A DNA stretch of 64,000 nt from DT-110 sp030148525 (GCA_965227445.1 OZ245751.1:5022001-5086000), one strand, 5' to 3'. Shown: positions 26,123-34,829, numbered from the stretch's first letter. The notes: a model not told the origin generated them from the sequence alone. Translations and numbers: made by a program.

Positions 26123-27406
26123 ATGATACGTTCTATAATAGCCCTGTTTGGCTGCCTCTTTTTGACGGTGGGTCTGAGCGCCCAGGTTGAGAAGGCCCAG
26201 AAGGGAACTTTTGCACTTACCAATGCCACCATTGTGACGGTTACTAATGGTACGATCGAAGGTGGAACCCTCGTGATCCGCGACGGTCAAATTGCCGCAT
26301 TGGGTAGTAACGTGACAGTACCCAGCGATGCAACGACGATCGATTGTACGGATCACTTTATTTATCCCGGCATGATCGACGGAGGTACGACGCTTGGATT
26401 ATCGGAGGTTGGGTCCGTTTCATTGACCAATGATGCGAATGAGTTGGGTGAATTTACACCACACATGCAAGCATTAACGGCTGTAAACCCCAACTCGGTA
26501 GCTATTCCCGTTACGCGTGTGAATGGTGTAACATCAGTGATTACCGTACCAACCGGAGGTTTATTCCCGGGTACGGCAGCGTTGATCAATCTGGTAGGAT
26601 ACACCCCCGACCAGATGTACGCTGGATTTCAGGGTGTGGTAATGAATTTCCCCAATTCCGGCAAACGCGGATGGTGGGATCGTCGCTCTGAAGATGAGAT
26701 CAAAAAGGCCTACGAGAAGAATTTGAAGGAGATCAACGATATCTGGGCTCAGGTAGAGTTATTTATGAAGGTAAAAGAAGGTGACGATGCACCTTACCGC
26801 CCCGAGATGGAAGCTATGATTCCGGTGATGGAAGGCGATGCGGCGCTGATGATCGATGTAGATAAAGCAGCCGACATCAAAGCGGCCATTAAATGGGTGA
26901 AGGAACGCGAGATCCCCAACCCCATCTTTACGGGCGTTGCGGAAGGCTGGCGTGTAGCTGAAGAGTTGGCTGAGGCTGGTATCCCGGTAATCACCGGGCC
27001 GGTACTGAGTACCCCGACGCGACCGTCGGATCGTTACGACCGTCCTTACGCCAACGCGGGTATGATGCACGAAGCGGGTGTCAAAGTAGCCATCCGGACG
27101 AACGAAGCGGAGAATGTTCGCAACTTACCGTTTAATGCTGGTTTTGCTGCCACCTATGGCATGGGCAAGGAAGAGGCGTTGAAAGCGGTGACGATCAACC
27201 CTGCGCAGATCTTTGGCGTGGCTGACAAGCTCGGTTCTTTAGAAGTTGGCAAGACGGCTAATTTATTTGTCAGTACGGGTGACCCCTTCGAGATGAAGTC
27301 AGATATTGTATACCTGTTCATTGACGGGTATCAGGTACCGATCGACAGTCGTCACATTCAATTGTACGAGGAATTCCTGGACCGCAGTCCGGGAGTACGG
27401 AAATAA
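26123..27406 (+). CDS. Secreted amidohydrolase-fold protein lacking the HxH metal motif (second copy)
   Basis: A 427-residue secreted paralogue of the preceding genes, with signal peptide (CLFLTVGLSAQV) and the amidohydrolase outer sandwich (TNATIVTVTNGTIEGGTLVI; NPAQIFGVADKLGSLEVGKT). At the metal-motif position it reads YPGMIDGGTTLGLSEVGS, so both His residues are absent, and the late His/Asp ligands are also missing (VAIRTNEAENV). It is shorter than the first gene because it lacks the extra C-terminal beta domain. Most likely a structural or regulatory partner, or an enzyme that works without the metal centre. Last gene of the operon, followed by a strong terminator at 27437-27474. Confidence 0.85.
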   Translation: MIRSIIALFGCLFLTVGLSAQVEKAQKGTFALTNATIVTVTNGTIEGGTLVIRDGQIAALGSNVTVPSDATTIDCTDHFIYPGMIDGGTTLGLSEVGSVSLTNDANELGEFTPHMQALTAVNPNSVAIPVTRVNGVTSVITVPTGGLFPGTAALINLVGYTPDQMYAGFQGVVMNFPNSGKRGWWDRRSEDEIKKAYEKNLKEINDIWAQVELFMKVKEGDDAPYRPEMEAMIPVMEGDAALMIDVDKAADIKAAIKWVKEREIPNPIFTGVAEGWRVAEELAEAGIPVITGPVLSTPTRPSDRYDRPYANAGMMHEAGVKVAIRTNEAENVRNLPFNAGFAATYGMGKEEALKAVTINPAQIFGVADKLGSLEVGKTANLFVSTGDPFEMKSDIVYLFIDGYQVPIDSRHIQLYEEFLDRSPGVRK

Positions 27407-27436
27407 ATACGGATAGGACGAAAGTCCTATGATTCT

Positions 27437-27474
27437 GAGCCTGGCCTTGTAATGGGGTTGGGCTCTTTTTATTT
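27437..27474 (+). terminator. Rho-independent terminator of the amidohydrolase operon
   Basis: GAGCCTGGCC (27437-27446) pairs with GGTTGGGCTC (27456-27465) in a 10-bp stem with three G-U pairs and a 9-base loop, followed by TTTTTATTT. A smaller hairpin, ATAGGAC-GAAA-GTCCTAT with a GNRA loop, precedes it at 27413-27430. Confidence 0.8.
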
Positions 27475-27475
27475 C

Positions 27476-27512
27476 GCGATGGCATCGGGGATGCCATCCC
27501 CGATGCCATCGC
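27476..27512. repeat. Perfect 37-nt REP-like palindrome next to the RAYT transposase
   Basis: Arms GCGATGGCATCGGGGATG (27476-27493) and its exact complement (27495-27512) flank a single central base. It starts 2 bases after the operon terminator and lies 98 bp before the transposase ATG. RAYT enzymes are known to work on REP hairpins, so this is the likely cognate element. Confidence 0.75.
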
Positions 27513-27610
27513 AAAGTTTTCCACATTTTTATCCACAATTGGTCATCTGTCTGACTTTTCGTAGTTGCCTTTCTGCCTCAAAACCTTCTATTTACTACGA
27601 AATTTTACCC

Positions 27611-28345
27611 ATGTTCGTACTACCTCATCTTCGTGAAAAATTATTTCACGCAACGCTCGAAGAAAATTTTGTCTTCCATATTTACAATAGAAGCAACAAT
27701 AGCGAGGTGATTTTCCCTAATAATGCTAATTGCCTTTATTTCATGTCTAAGCTCGATTACTATTTAGGAGGCTTTTTGGACCTGTATGCATATTGCTTAC
27801 TCCCAAATCATTTTCACCTATTGGTGCAAATCAAAAGCAAAGAAGAAATACTAATCAACCTGAAATCTAAAAAGCGTCATGACATTACGCTTTCAAAAAA
27901 AGAAAAAGACTTTTTATCTGATCCGCATTCCGATAACATCCCTTTACTCATCTCCAGCCAATTCCGGCGCTTCTTCATCGCTTACTCCCAAATGTTCAAT
28001 AAAATGTACGGGCGCCACGGATCCGTTTTTCAAAAGCCCTTCAAACGACTTCTCGTCGTTAATCCGGAATACATGAATTACCTCCTGTACTACATCCACA
28101 CCAACCCGCAAAAGCACGACCTAGTCGATGACTTTCGGGAATGGGCCTGGAACTCCTACCATGCCTACGAAGGATATACTCAACCCTGGCTAAACACCTA
28201 CGAACCTACCTCCTGGTTCGAAAATCGAGAAGCCCTGCTGGCCTATCACCAACAGGGCCCCTATGGCGTAAAACCTATCCCTGAATCCTGGCTGGAAGGA
28301 GACTCTAGCCAATCACCGATTTCAGATATTCCTGTACTTGACTAG
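27611..28345 (+). CDS. REP-associated tyrosine transposase (RAYT, Y1/HUH family)
   Basis: A 244-residue single-copy IS200/IS605-like transposase of the REP-associated class. It has HIYNRSNN near the start, the metal-binding HUH motif in LLPNHFHLLVQ, a conserved GSVFQKPFKR, and the catalytic Tyr region YMNYLLYYIHTNPQKH. It nicks and rejoins single-stranded REP hairpins. The frame is open from 27452, but that part encodes the REP palindrome (MASGMPSPMPSQ) and is not family sequence; the ATG at 27611 gives the normal N-terminus. The gene is visibly richer in A and T than its neighbours. Its last 41 bp overlap the 3' end of trhO on the other strand, which suggests acquisition close to the trhO end. 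Confidence 0.9.
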   Translation: MFVLPHLREKLFHATLEENFVFHIYNRSNNSEVIFPNNANCLYFMSKLDYYLGGFLDLYAYCLLPNHFHLLVQIKSKEEILINLKSKKRHDITLSKKEKDFLSDPHSDNIPLLISSQFRRFFIAYSQMFNKMYGRHGSVFQKPFKRLLVVNPEYMNYLLYYIHTNPQKHDLVDDFREWAWNSYHAYEGYTQPWLNTYEPTSWFENREALLAYHQQGPYGVKPIPESWLEGDSSQSPISDIPVLD

Positions 28346-29396
28346 TTTCACTCAGTCCTGCACCCTTGCGTGCAGCTTTATACCGGCCTTTACCAAATTT
28401 CTTGCCGTTAAATTCAATCTGATCTCGAAGTTCCGACTGCTTTTCTTCAGGTAATTTGAGAAAGTCTGAACAAGTTGCCGAACAGCAATCGTCATATTTT
28501 TCAGCACACTCATCGCACTGGATGAACAGAATATGACAGGCATCATTAGCGCAATCCTTATGGGCATCACATGGCTTACCACACTGATGGCATTCCGAAA
28601 TGATCTCTTCACTGATGCGTTCGCCCAGACGCTCGTCGAATACGAAGTTTTTTCCGCGAAAGCGGATGGGTAAACCCTGTTCCTTACACTGGCGGGCATA
28701 CTCGATGATCCCTCCGTCGATCATATATACTTTTTCAAAGCCCTTGTGCAGGTAGTAGGCACTAGCCTTCTCACACCGGATACCACCGGTACAGTACATG
28801 ATCAACGGCTTATCCTTCTTCGATTCCAGCATTTCCTCAACAATCGGGAGAGCCTCCCGGAAGGTCTCTACATCCGGGCAGATGGCGCCTTCAAAATGAC
28901 CGACCTCACTCTCGTAGTGATTGCGCATATCGATGACCACCGTTTCGGGATTGTCCATCAGTTCATTAACCTCCCGGGCACTGAGGTGCTGCCCGCGTTT
29001 GGTCACATCGAAGGTCGCATCATCCAGACCATCGGCCACGATTTTCTCGCGTACCTTGATCTTGAGTTTGTAAAAAGACTTTCCGTCGTCATCAATGGCA
29101 ATATTGAACCGAATACCCTCCGTCCAGGGAAAGGTCGTTTCCAGGTATTCACGAAGATTATTCAAATGGGCAGTCGGGATGGATATCTGCCCGTTAATGC
29201 CTTCTTTAGCTACGTAGATGCGACCACATACGCCCAATTCATCCAGACCGGCGAATAATTGATTCCGAAACTGGCGCGGGTTTTCCAAATTGTGGTAACG
29301 GTAAAAAGAAAGCGTCGTGCGATCTTCATCAGATTCGAGCATACGACGCTTGAGCTCCTCGCTATTTACGAGGTTGTACAAACGTTTGCGTTTCAT
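28305..29396 (-). CDS. trhO: tRNA uridine(34) hydroxylase TrhO (rhodanese family)
   Basis: Installs the 5-hydroxyl on uridine 34 of tRNAs (first step to ho5U-type modifications). The 363-residue protein has the TrhO layout: N-terminal acylphosphatase-like domain (FYRYHNLENP, GRIYVAKEGINGQIS), central rhodanese domain with active-site Cys in MYCTGGIRCEKA, and a Cys-rich C-terminal segment (ECHQCGKPCDAHKDCAN; CDECAEKYDDCC) likely to bind metal. The reading frame is open to 29564, but the ATG at 29394-29396 (MKRKRLYNLVNSEEL) gives the family start; the promoter at 29533-29564 leaves a leader of about 130 nt. Convergent 41-bp overlap with the RAYT gene. Confidence 0.92.
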   Translation of the reverse strand: MKRKRLYNLVNSEELKRRMLESDEDRTTLSFYRYHNLENPRQFRNQLFAGLDELGVCGRIYVAKEGINGQISIPTAHLNNLREYLETTFPWTEGIRFNIAIDDDGKSFYKLKIKVREKIVADGLDDATFDVTKRGQHLSAREVNELMDNPETVVIDMRNHYESEVGHFEGAICPDVETFREALPIVEEMLESKKDKPLIMYCTGGIRCEKASAYYLHKGFEKVYMIDGGIIEYARQCKEQGLPIRFRGKNFVFDERLGERISEEIISECHQCGKPCDAHKDCANDACHILFIQCDECAEKYDDCCSATCSDFLKLPEEKQSELRDQIEFNGKKFGKGRYKAARKGAGLSETSQVQEYLKSVIG

Positions 29397-29482
29397 AAGC
29401 TGATTGGTACGCGTTAACAAATGCCACCAATATGGTGGTTGAGCAAGTTGCAGGCTTGCCGCCCGTACGGACAGAAAACTGC

Positions 29483-29512
29483 TATACCAACAACGAAGTG
29501 GTTTGGTGTCCC
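29483..29512. repeat. Partial copy of the CGAAGTGGTTT repeat in the trhO leader
   Basis: Positions 29483-29504 match 35857-35878 at 21 of 22 bases, and GTTTGGTGTCCCA (29500-29512) matches the complement of 35901-35912 region with one difference. It thus looks like a single arm of the inverted repeat at 35857-35918. Confidence 0.55.
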
Positions 29513-29532
29513 AACCCCCTTCATTGAACTGG

Positions 29533-29564
29533 CAAATATACACGCATTTTTTGCCTTTACGCAA
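29533..29564 (-). promoter_or_regulatory. trhO: Bacteroidota-type promoter of trhO
   Basis: On the minus strand TTG (29562-29564) is followed after 21 bases by the exact octamer TATATTTG (29533-29540). This fits the TTG-N17-23-TAnnTTTG pattern described for Flavobacterium. The start of transcription would be near 29526. Confidence 0.65.
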
Positions 29565-29807
29565 GTTCCTTCATGACCAGGCTATGCACTCCATCCAACT
29601 TATCGCCTATACGGTCAGGAATAGTCGCCATATGGAAAAAACAGAAATTACTTTGATTTTAATATTTTAATAGGTAGCTTGTATTCAGCAATTTACAGCA
29701 TTTCTCCACACTTTCTTCCCGTGATCATACGTCGCTGACTCTCCCGTGAACCTGTCCAGTACAGATAGGAAACTAAGTTACTTACTTCTCTCTAAACGTG
29801 CTACAAT

Positions 29808-30269
29808 ATGAATCGCCGGGTACAACTATTTGACTCCTTTACCGGCCTCACTCCCCCCGAACGAGCCGCTGTGGTACAGCTTATAAGCCAAACCAGCGAC
29901 TCCACGAATGGAGAAGAAATTGCAGAGGCCCTCGATTATGCGCTGAAGAACCGCCCCTCCTTCGGTGGCTACATCTTTACCCTGTGGGAAAACGACCAGG
30001 TCATCTCCTGTGTGGTGGTCAATCAAACGGGTATGGGGCCCTATAATCCAGGCTACGTGCTGGTATATGCCGTGCTTCATCCTGATTACCTCGAGGAAGA
30101 AGACCTACTGCAGGACTTGGTCCAACGTGCCGTGCGCCACGCCAAAGGCGAAATCGCCATGCACCTGCGTCCCAACAATCCGGGAATCGATCTCTTCAAG
30201 CGCCTCGGTTTTACCGAAAAATATGTGGAGCTGCGCCTAAACCCCAAAGTCCGTGCAGCAGCGGGATAG
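29808..30269 (+). CDS. GNAT-family N-acetyltransferase-like protein
   Basis: A 153-residue soluble protein with the GNAT fold order: GGYIFTLWENDQVISCVVV (beta strands 2-3), YVLVYAVLHPDYLEEEDLL (beta 4 and the acetyl-CoA loop region), IAMHLRPNNPGIDLFKRLGF with the typical late LFKRLGF helix. The pyrophosphate-binding QxxGxG/A loop is not canonical, so activity is likely but not certain. Substrate unknown. The downstream AlkA-like gene starts 100 bp later beyond a REP-like hairpin, so the two are probably separate units. Confidence 0.75.
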   Translation: MNRRVQLFDSFTGLTPPERAAVVQLISQTSDSTNGEEIAEALDYALKNRPSFGGYIFTLWENDQVISCVVVNQTGMGPYNPGYVLVYAVLHPDYLEEEDLLQDLVQRAVRHAKGEIAMHLRPNNPGIDLFKRLGFTEKYVELRLNPKVRAAAG

Positions 30270-30302
30270 TCGTATGTTAGATTCCTGAGTTCTGGGCTTA
30301 AA

Positions 30303-30326
30303 AAAGACGCGATGCATCACGTCTTT
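30303..30326. repeat. REP-like 24-bp hairpin GACGCGATGCATC...CGTC
   Basis: AAAGACGCGATG (30303-30314) and CATCACGTCTTT (30315-30326) are complementary except for one C-A mismatch. The sequence resembles the GACGCGATGCATCGCGTC type of palindrome found widely in Bacteroidota and cyanobacteria. It lies between the GNAT and AlkA-like genes and may also act as a transcript end. Confidence 0.55.
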
Positions 30327-30369
30327 ACAGGTGCCATGCCCGTGAACCGTTAACCGTGAACCTTCTAGT

Positions 30370-30981
30370 ATGCAGGCAATTCGCGACCATTTAGCAACTG
30401 ACCCCGTTCTTCGACCACTGTTAGATAAGTACAAACTGCCCGACCGGTCCGGTCCGGCTGAAAAGGCCTACCCCGCCCTTGTCCGTTCCATCATCTTCCA
30501 GCAACTATCCGTAAAGGCGGCCGGTACCATTTACGGCCGCTTCCTCGACCTTTTCCCCTCCGATCACCCCGATCCGGATCATTTGTTAACCCTGTCTATA
30601 GAAGACCTGCGCAGCGCCGGGCTTTCCCGCCAAAAAGCCCGCTACGTACAAAATGTAGCCCGCTTTTTTCTGGAAGAGAATTTGCTTCATGAAACCTGGA
30701 AAAACCACCCGCCCAAGGCAATTATCGACCACCTCACCCAAATCAAGGGCGTAGGCGAGTGGACAGTCCAGATGTTATTGATCGGAGCACTTCGCCATCC
30801 GGATATTTTTCCTGTGAAAGACCAGGGAATACGGGTTGGGATGTCCCAATTGTATCAACTTCCCAAGCTTCCCCCTAAGAAACTGGATGCTCGATTACTG
30901 ACTATCTCGGAGGCCTGGCGCCCCTATCGATCCTTCGCTTGCTTTTATATTTGGCAGTGGAAAGACAATCCTCCGGTCTAG
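30370..30981 (+). CDS. DNA-3-methyladenine glycosylase II (AlkA-like, HhH-GPD)
   Basis: A 203-residue base-excision repair glycosylase. It has the entry helix block YPALVRSIIFQQLSVKAA, the helix-hairpin-helix QIKGVGEWTVQM (about 124-135), and the catalytic Asp in FPVKDQGIRVG (Asp151) with LRHPDIFP before it. It removes alkylated bases from DNA. The N-terminal domain of full-length E. coli AlkA is missing, as in many Bacteroidota and archaeal short forms. The final YRSFACFYIWQWKDN is typical of the family end. Single gene, start ATG at 30370. Confidence 0.93.
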   Translation: MQAIRDHLATDPVLRPLLDKYKLPDRSGPAEKAYPALVRSIIFQQLSVKAAGTIYGRFLDLFPSDHPDPDHLLTLSIEDLRSAGLSRQKARYVQNVARFFLEENLLHETWKNHPPKAIIDHLTQIKGVGEWTVQMLLIGALRHPDIFPVKDQGIRVGMSQLYQLPKLPPKKLDARLLTISEAWRPYRSFACFYIWQWKDNPPV

Positions 30982-31147
30982 CCTTTTCATCTTGGCCTTC
31001 CGGCAAAAAGCGACTTCTCGGCACTCAACTCTTGAAAACGGATTTTTCTGGTCCCCGGTAATGGATTGACCACCTCAATTGCATTTCGTAAGCGGTATAT
31101 TCGTATTTTTATGAGTCATTGCCCCACCATTGAATACACGAGCGACT

Positions 31148-32107
31148 ATGACACAGGAACGAATCATTGGCGAGTACTCCGGCCCCGAACCAGGGCCTCT
31201 GCTCGTATGTTTTGGTGGCATGCACGGTAACGAAACTGCTGGCATCGAAGCTCTCTCTATCCTGTTCGAGCTCATTAAAAATGAACCTAACCTCAATCCC
31301 GATTTTCGCTTTTTCGGACACATGATCGGCATTAGGGGCAACCTGCAGGCCATTAAAGCCGGCCGACGTTATGTTCAGAAGGACCTCAACCGGCAATGGA
31401 CTCAAGACAATGTAAACCGCATCTTGTCTACTCCCCGCCATCTATTAGAAGCCGAAGACCTCGAGATCGCCGACATTCTCCATTTGATCAACCAACGAGT
31501 CGATGCTATTCAACCGGAACGGGTTATCTTTCTCGATCTCCACACCACCACCGCCTACGGCGGCATCTTTTCCGTTGCCACTGATGACCCGGAGAGCATT
31601 CGTCTGGGAGTCGAAATGCATGCCCCCGTCATCAAAGGATTGTTGAAAGGAATCTCCGGGACCACCCTCCATTTCTTCTCCAGGGAGCATTTCCATCCCG
31701 ATACAATAGCTATTACCTTCGAATCAGGTCAGCACCAAGAACACCTGTCGGTAAACCGGGCTATTGCCGCGACAATCAACTGCATGCGGTCGGCCGGCCT
31801 GGTCCTGGCCGAAGACGTAGAAAATCGCCACGATAAATTGTTGATCGATTACTCCGACGGCCTTCCCAAAGTCGCCGAGTTTATCATGCGGCATACCATA
31901 GAACCGGACGACAATTTTGTGATGCGGCCGGGCTACAAAAACTTCCAGGAAGTACGAAAAGGGGAAATTCTCGCACAGGACCGCTCGGGGCCCATACGGG
32001 CCATCTGCGACGGACGCATATTGATGCCCCTTTACCAGGAGCAGGGAGACGACGGCTTCTTTTTGATAAGAGCCGTCTCAGCTGCGAAAGCAGTCATGAG
32101 GTCGTAG
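31148..32107 (+). CDS. Succinylglutamate desuccinylase/aspartoacylase-family zinc hydrolase
   Basis: A 319-residue M14-like zinc carboxypeptidase-fold protein of the AstE/AspA family. Zinc ligands are HGNE (His26, Glu29) and the His of FLDLHTTTAYGG; an Arg in KDLNRQW fits the substrate site. A late GEILAQD block is typical of the barrel-sandwich C-terminal domain. It hydrolyses an N-acyl amino acid or a related amide; the exact substrate is not deducible. The ATG at 31148 is preferred over the TTG at 31130. The nearest TAnnTTTG-like octamer is TATTTTTA at 31104-31111, one base off. Convergent with the ABC exporter gene, 43 bp apart. Confidence 0.87.
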   Translation: MTQERIIGEYSGPEPGPLLVCFGGMHGNETAGIEALSILFELIKNEPNLNPDFRFFGHMIGIRGNLQAIKAGRRYVQKDLNRQWTQDNVNRILSTPRHLLEAEDLEIADILHLINQRVDAIQPERVIFLDLHTTTAYGGIFSVATDDPESIRLGVEMHAPVIKGLLKGISGTTLHFFSREHFHPDTIAITFESGQHQEHLSVNRAIAATINCMRSAGLVLAEDVENRHDKLLIDYSDGLPKVAEFIMRHTIEPDDNFVMRPGYKNFQEVRKGEILAQDRSGPIRAICDGRILMPLYQEQGDDGFFLIRAVSAAKAVMRS

Positions 32108-32150
32108 TCAGGATTATCGAGAGGAAGGCATCCAGTGATATACATCCCCT

Positions 32151-33914
32151 TTAATCATTCTCAACAGCCTCCACAAACTGCATATCGTAAAGTTGGCGAT
32201 AATGACCATCTTCTTTACGCAAGAGTTCTTCGTGGGAACCGATCTCCTGCACTTCACCGTGGTGCAAAACCATAATCTTATCGGCGTGCTGGATGGTCGA
32301 CAAGCGGTGGGCAATAATGATTGATGTGCGTTTGGTGATAAGTTTTTCGATAGCGTACTGGATGACCGATTCGGTCTCTGGATCCACCGAGGAAGTCGCT
32401 TCGTCGAGGACCAGAATATCGGGATTAAACACTAATGCCCGCACAAAAGAAATCAACTGCCGCTGCCCCATCGACAGCGTCGCTCCTCGTTCCATCACCT
32501 TATAATCGTACCCTCCGGGGAGCTTTTCAATGAATTCGTGTGCACCAATCATCTTGGCTGCTTCTATAACCTCCTCCCGGCTGATTTCCGAGTCTCGTAG
32601 TGTGATATTCTCCAAAACCGAACCCCCGAATAAAAAGACATCCTGCAACACAATCGCAATGCGACGCCGGTAGGAAAACAACTCATAGTCACGTATATCC
32701 TCACCGTCAATATGGATAGCACCTTTCTGAATCTCGTAAAAGCGATTCAGGATATTGATAATAGTCGTTTTCCCCGACCCCGTACTACCGACAATGGCCA
32801 TCGTTTCCCCGGGATTCACCCGGAAGGAAATATCCTTTAAGACCCAGTCACGCGCCGAATACGCGAACCAAACTTGGTCGAAGGAAATATCACCTTCGAG
32901 CTTTTCCGGCTTTTGGGTGCCGACATTATCGATCTTATCGGTACGGTCCAATACACCAAATACACGGTCGGCTGCTACCAAACCCATCTGCAGCGTATTG
33001 AACTTATCCGCCAGCATCCGCATCGGACGGAACAGCATATTCAGGTAAATCGGGAAAGCAACAAGGGCACCCAGGGTCACATCATCGGCAATCACACCCC
33101 GTGCACCCCACCATACCATTAAGCCCAGCGAAGCTGCCGCAATTATATCCACTACCGGAAAGAAAACGGCGTAATACAGAATGGAATTCAGGTTAGCCTG
33201 GGTGTATTCCCGGTTAATCGTCCGGAAACGCTGTGCTTCTTCTTCTTCCGAATTAAAGACCTGTACGATACGCATGCCTGAAATACGCTCTTGTAAAAAA
33301 GCATTCATCCGCTGTATCTGGGTCCGCACCGTTTGGTATGCTTTCTTTACCTTTTCCTTGAAAATGTAGGTGGCAATCAGCAGGAATGGCATGGTGATCA
33401 GGCAGATCAGGGTCAGTTTCCAACTCGTGTAGAACATAATCCCCAAAACAGCAAACAGCGTTAACAAGTCGGCCACAATAGTGATCACTCCCTGGGAAAA
33501 AACAGTATTGATAGTTTCAATATCGTTGATCGTTCGGGTGGTGGACGTACCAATGGCCGTGCGGTCGAAGTACTTTAGCTTCAGGCTGCTGATCTGTTTA
33601 AAGACATTAACCCGAAGATCACGGATCACGGATTGCCCCAATAAATTGGTGGTGAAAATGAAAAAGTACTGCAGAATGGCATGTACAAATAGTACGCCCA
33701 CAAAAACCAGCGCCATGCGGGTCAGGCCCGGAATATCGTACTTGAAGATGTAGTCATCCACCATTACCTTCACAAGGTAGGGTCGCAGTGTTGCCAACGG
33801 AGCCAGTACAATAGCCAATACGGCCGCGCCAATAAAGATGGTACGGTAGGGCTTAGCCAGTGACAACACGCGGCCAAGCAGTTGGTAGTCAAACCGTTTA
33901 TTAGGTGTAGCCAA
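32151..33914 (-). CDS. MsbA/Sav1866-type ABC exporter (fused permease-ATPase)
   Basis: A 587-residue half-transporter: six transmembrane helices in about residues 20-310 (for example TIFIGAAVLAIVLAPLATL, VIADDVTLGALVAFPIYLNM) and a C-terminal nucleotide-binding domain with Walker A GSTGSGKTT, Q-loop VLQDVFLF, signature LSMGQRQ, Walker B ILVLDEAT and switch His in IIAHRLSTI. It would act as a dimer exporting a lipid, drug or peptide. The substrate is not shown by the sequence. Single gene between the aspartoacylase-family gene and radC; all catalytic elements are intact. Confidence 0.93.
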   Translation of the reverse strand: MATPNKRFDYQLLGRVLSLAKPYRTIFIGAAVLAIVLAPLATLRPYLVKVMVDDYIFKYDIPGLTRMALVFVGVLFVHAILQYFFIFTTNLLGQSVIRDLRVNVFKQISSLKLKYFDRTAIGTSTTRTINDIETINTVFSQGVITIVADLLTLFAVLGIMFYTSWKLTLICLITMPFLLIATYIFKEKVKKAYQTVRTQIQRMNAFLQERISGMRIVQVFNSEEEEAQRFRTINREYTQANLNSILYYAVFFPVVDIIAAASLGLMVWWGARGVIADDVTLGALVAFPIYLNMLFRPMRMLADKFNTLQMGLVAADRVFGVLDRTDKIDNVGTQKPEKLEGDISFDQVWFAYSARDWVLKDISFRVNPGETMAIVGSTGSGKTTIINILNRFYEIQKGAIHIDGEDIRDYELFSYRRRIAIVLQDVFLFGGSVLENITLRDSEISREEVIEAAKMIGAHEFIEKLPGGYDYKVMERGATLSMGQRQLISFVRALVFNPDILVLDEATSSVDPETESVIQYAIEKLITKRTSIIIAHRLSTIQHADKIMVLHHGEVQEIGSHEELLRKEDGHYRQLYDMQFVEAVEND

Positions 33915-34029
33915 TATGAGGACCTTTGTAGGTGATCAAAGAAAGCAAAGCGCTATCGAAGATAGGCGATTCAAATGACTTAAAGGGAACAGCGCGCAGC
34001 CCGAATAGGTTTAGCGGAAACTTCAGGCT

Positions 34030-34728
34030 TTACATATCACCTTCATCAGCAAAACTGTAATAACTTGAATTCGTAACAATCAAATGATCCAGAACGGCTA
34101 TATCCAGGTGTTTACCCGCCTGAATTAACTTGGCCGTGAGTTGCCGGTCAGCCGTACTTGGCGCCAGATTTCCGGAAGGATGGTTGTGCCCCAGAATCAG
34201 TGAACTGGCTTGATATTCCAATGCCTTACGGAAAACAATCTTGGCGTCAACCACCGTTCCTGAGACACCACCCGTGCTTATACATTCCCGCCCGATAACC
34301 CGGTTAGCCCGATTGAGTAGCAATATCCAAAACGCTTCGTGGGGCAAATCTTCCAAATTGATCGAAAGGAGTTGGTATGCATCCTGACTACTCCGGATCT
34401 GGGGTTTTGTGGTCAAGTCCACTGCTTTGCGGCGGCGCGCCAATTCCAGTGCGGCAAGGATGGTAATACTTTTGGCCTGACCTACCCCCGGAAACTTTTG
34501 CAGCCGCTGTACACTGGCCCGCCCCAGGGCGTCCAAATCGTTGTTCATGCCATTAAGGATACGCCGGCCCAAATCAACCGCCGATTCGTGTCGGTTCCCC
34601 GAGCCGAGGAGAATAGCTAACAATTCAGCATCGGAAAGGTGCTGCCGCCCGCTCCTAATCCATTTCTCCCTGGGCCTGTCTTCCACAGCCCAGGATTTAA
34701 TAGTAAGGGAATCCTTCGGATAATCCAT
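34030..34728 (-). CDS. radC: RadC-family JAB metallopeptidase-fold protein
   Basis: A 232-residue RadC/YkfG protein. The N-terminal UPF0758 part has a helix-hairpin-helix-like KFPGVGQAKSITILAALEL (about 79-97) and the C-terminal domain has the JAB/MPN+ metal motif LGHNHPSGNLAPSTAD (His181, His183, Asp194). Its role is unclear: early reports of DNA repair were not upheld, and the JAB site suggests a protease or nuclease. Divergent from rnpA, with about 100 bp between the starts. The gene is intact and monocistronic. Confidence 0.92.
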   Translation of the reverse strand: MDYPKDSLTIKSWAVEDRPREKWIRSGRQHLSDAELLAILLGSGNRHESAVDLGRRILNGMNNDLDALGRASVQRLQKFPGVGQAKSITILAALELARRRKAVDLTTKPQIRSSQDAYQLLSINLEDLPHEAFWILLLNRANRVIGRECISTGGVSGTVVDAKIVFRKALEYQASSLILGHNHPSGNLAPSTADRQLTAKLIQAGKHLDIAVLDHLIVTNSSYYSFADEGDM

Positions 34729-34829
34729 TCGTTGTGTTTTAAAGGTGACATAATGGATTCCGAGATAAGCAACGGGAGTGCCAAGAATCCCTAAATTACT
34801 CCTTTCTTTGCTCCCACGAAACCGTAGCT

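Larger units (their letters stand above)
29397..29807. other. Divergent intergenic region between trhO and the GNAT gene
   Basis: No gene is supported in these 411 bases. On the trhO side they hold a promoter (29533-29564), a copy of the CGAAGTGGTTT repeat (29483-29512) and a small perfect inverted repeat CCACCA-ATA-TGGTGG (29424-29438), all in the trhO leader. The GNAT side is AT-rich with a near-match octamer TTACTTTG but no exact TAnnTTTG. Confidence 0.5.

Noticed and set aside
27452..27610. N-terminal extension of the RAYT transposase
   Set aside because: This part only translates the REP palindrome and its flank; the family N-terminus begins at the ATG 27611.
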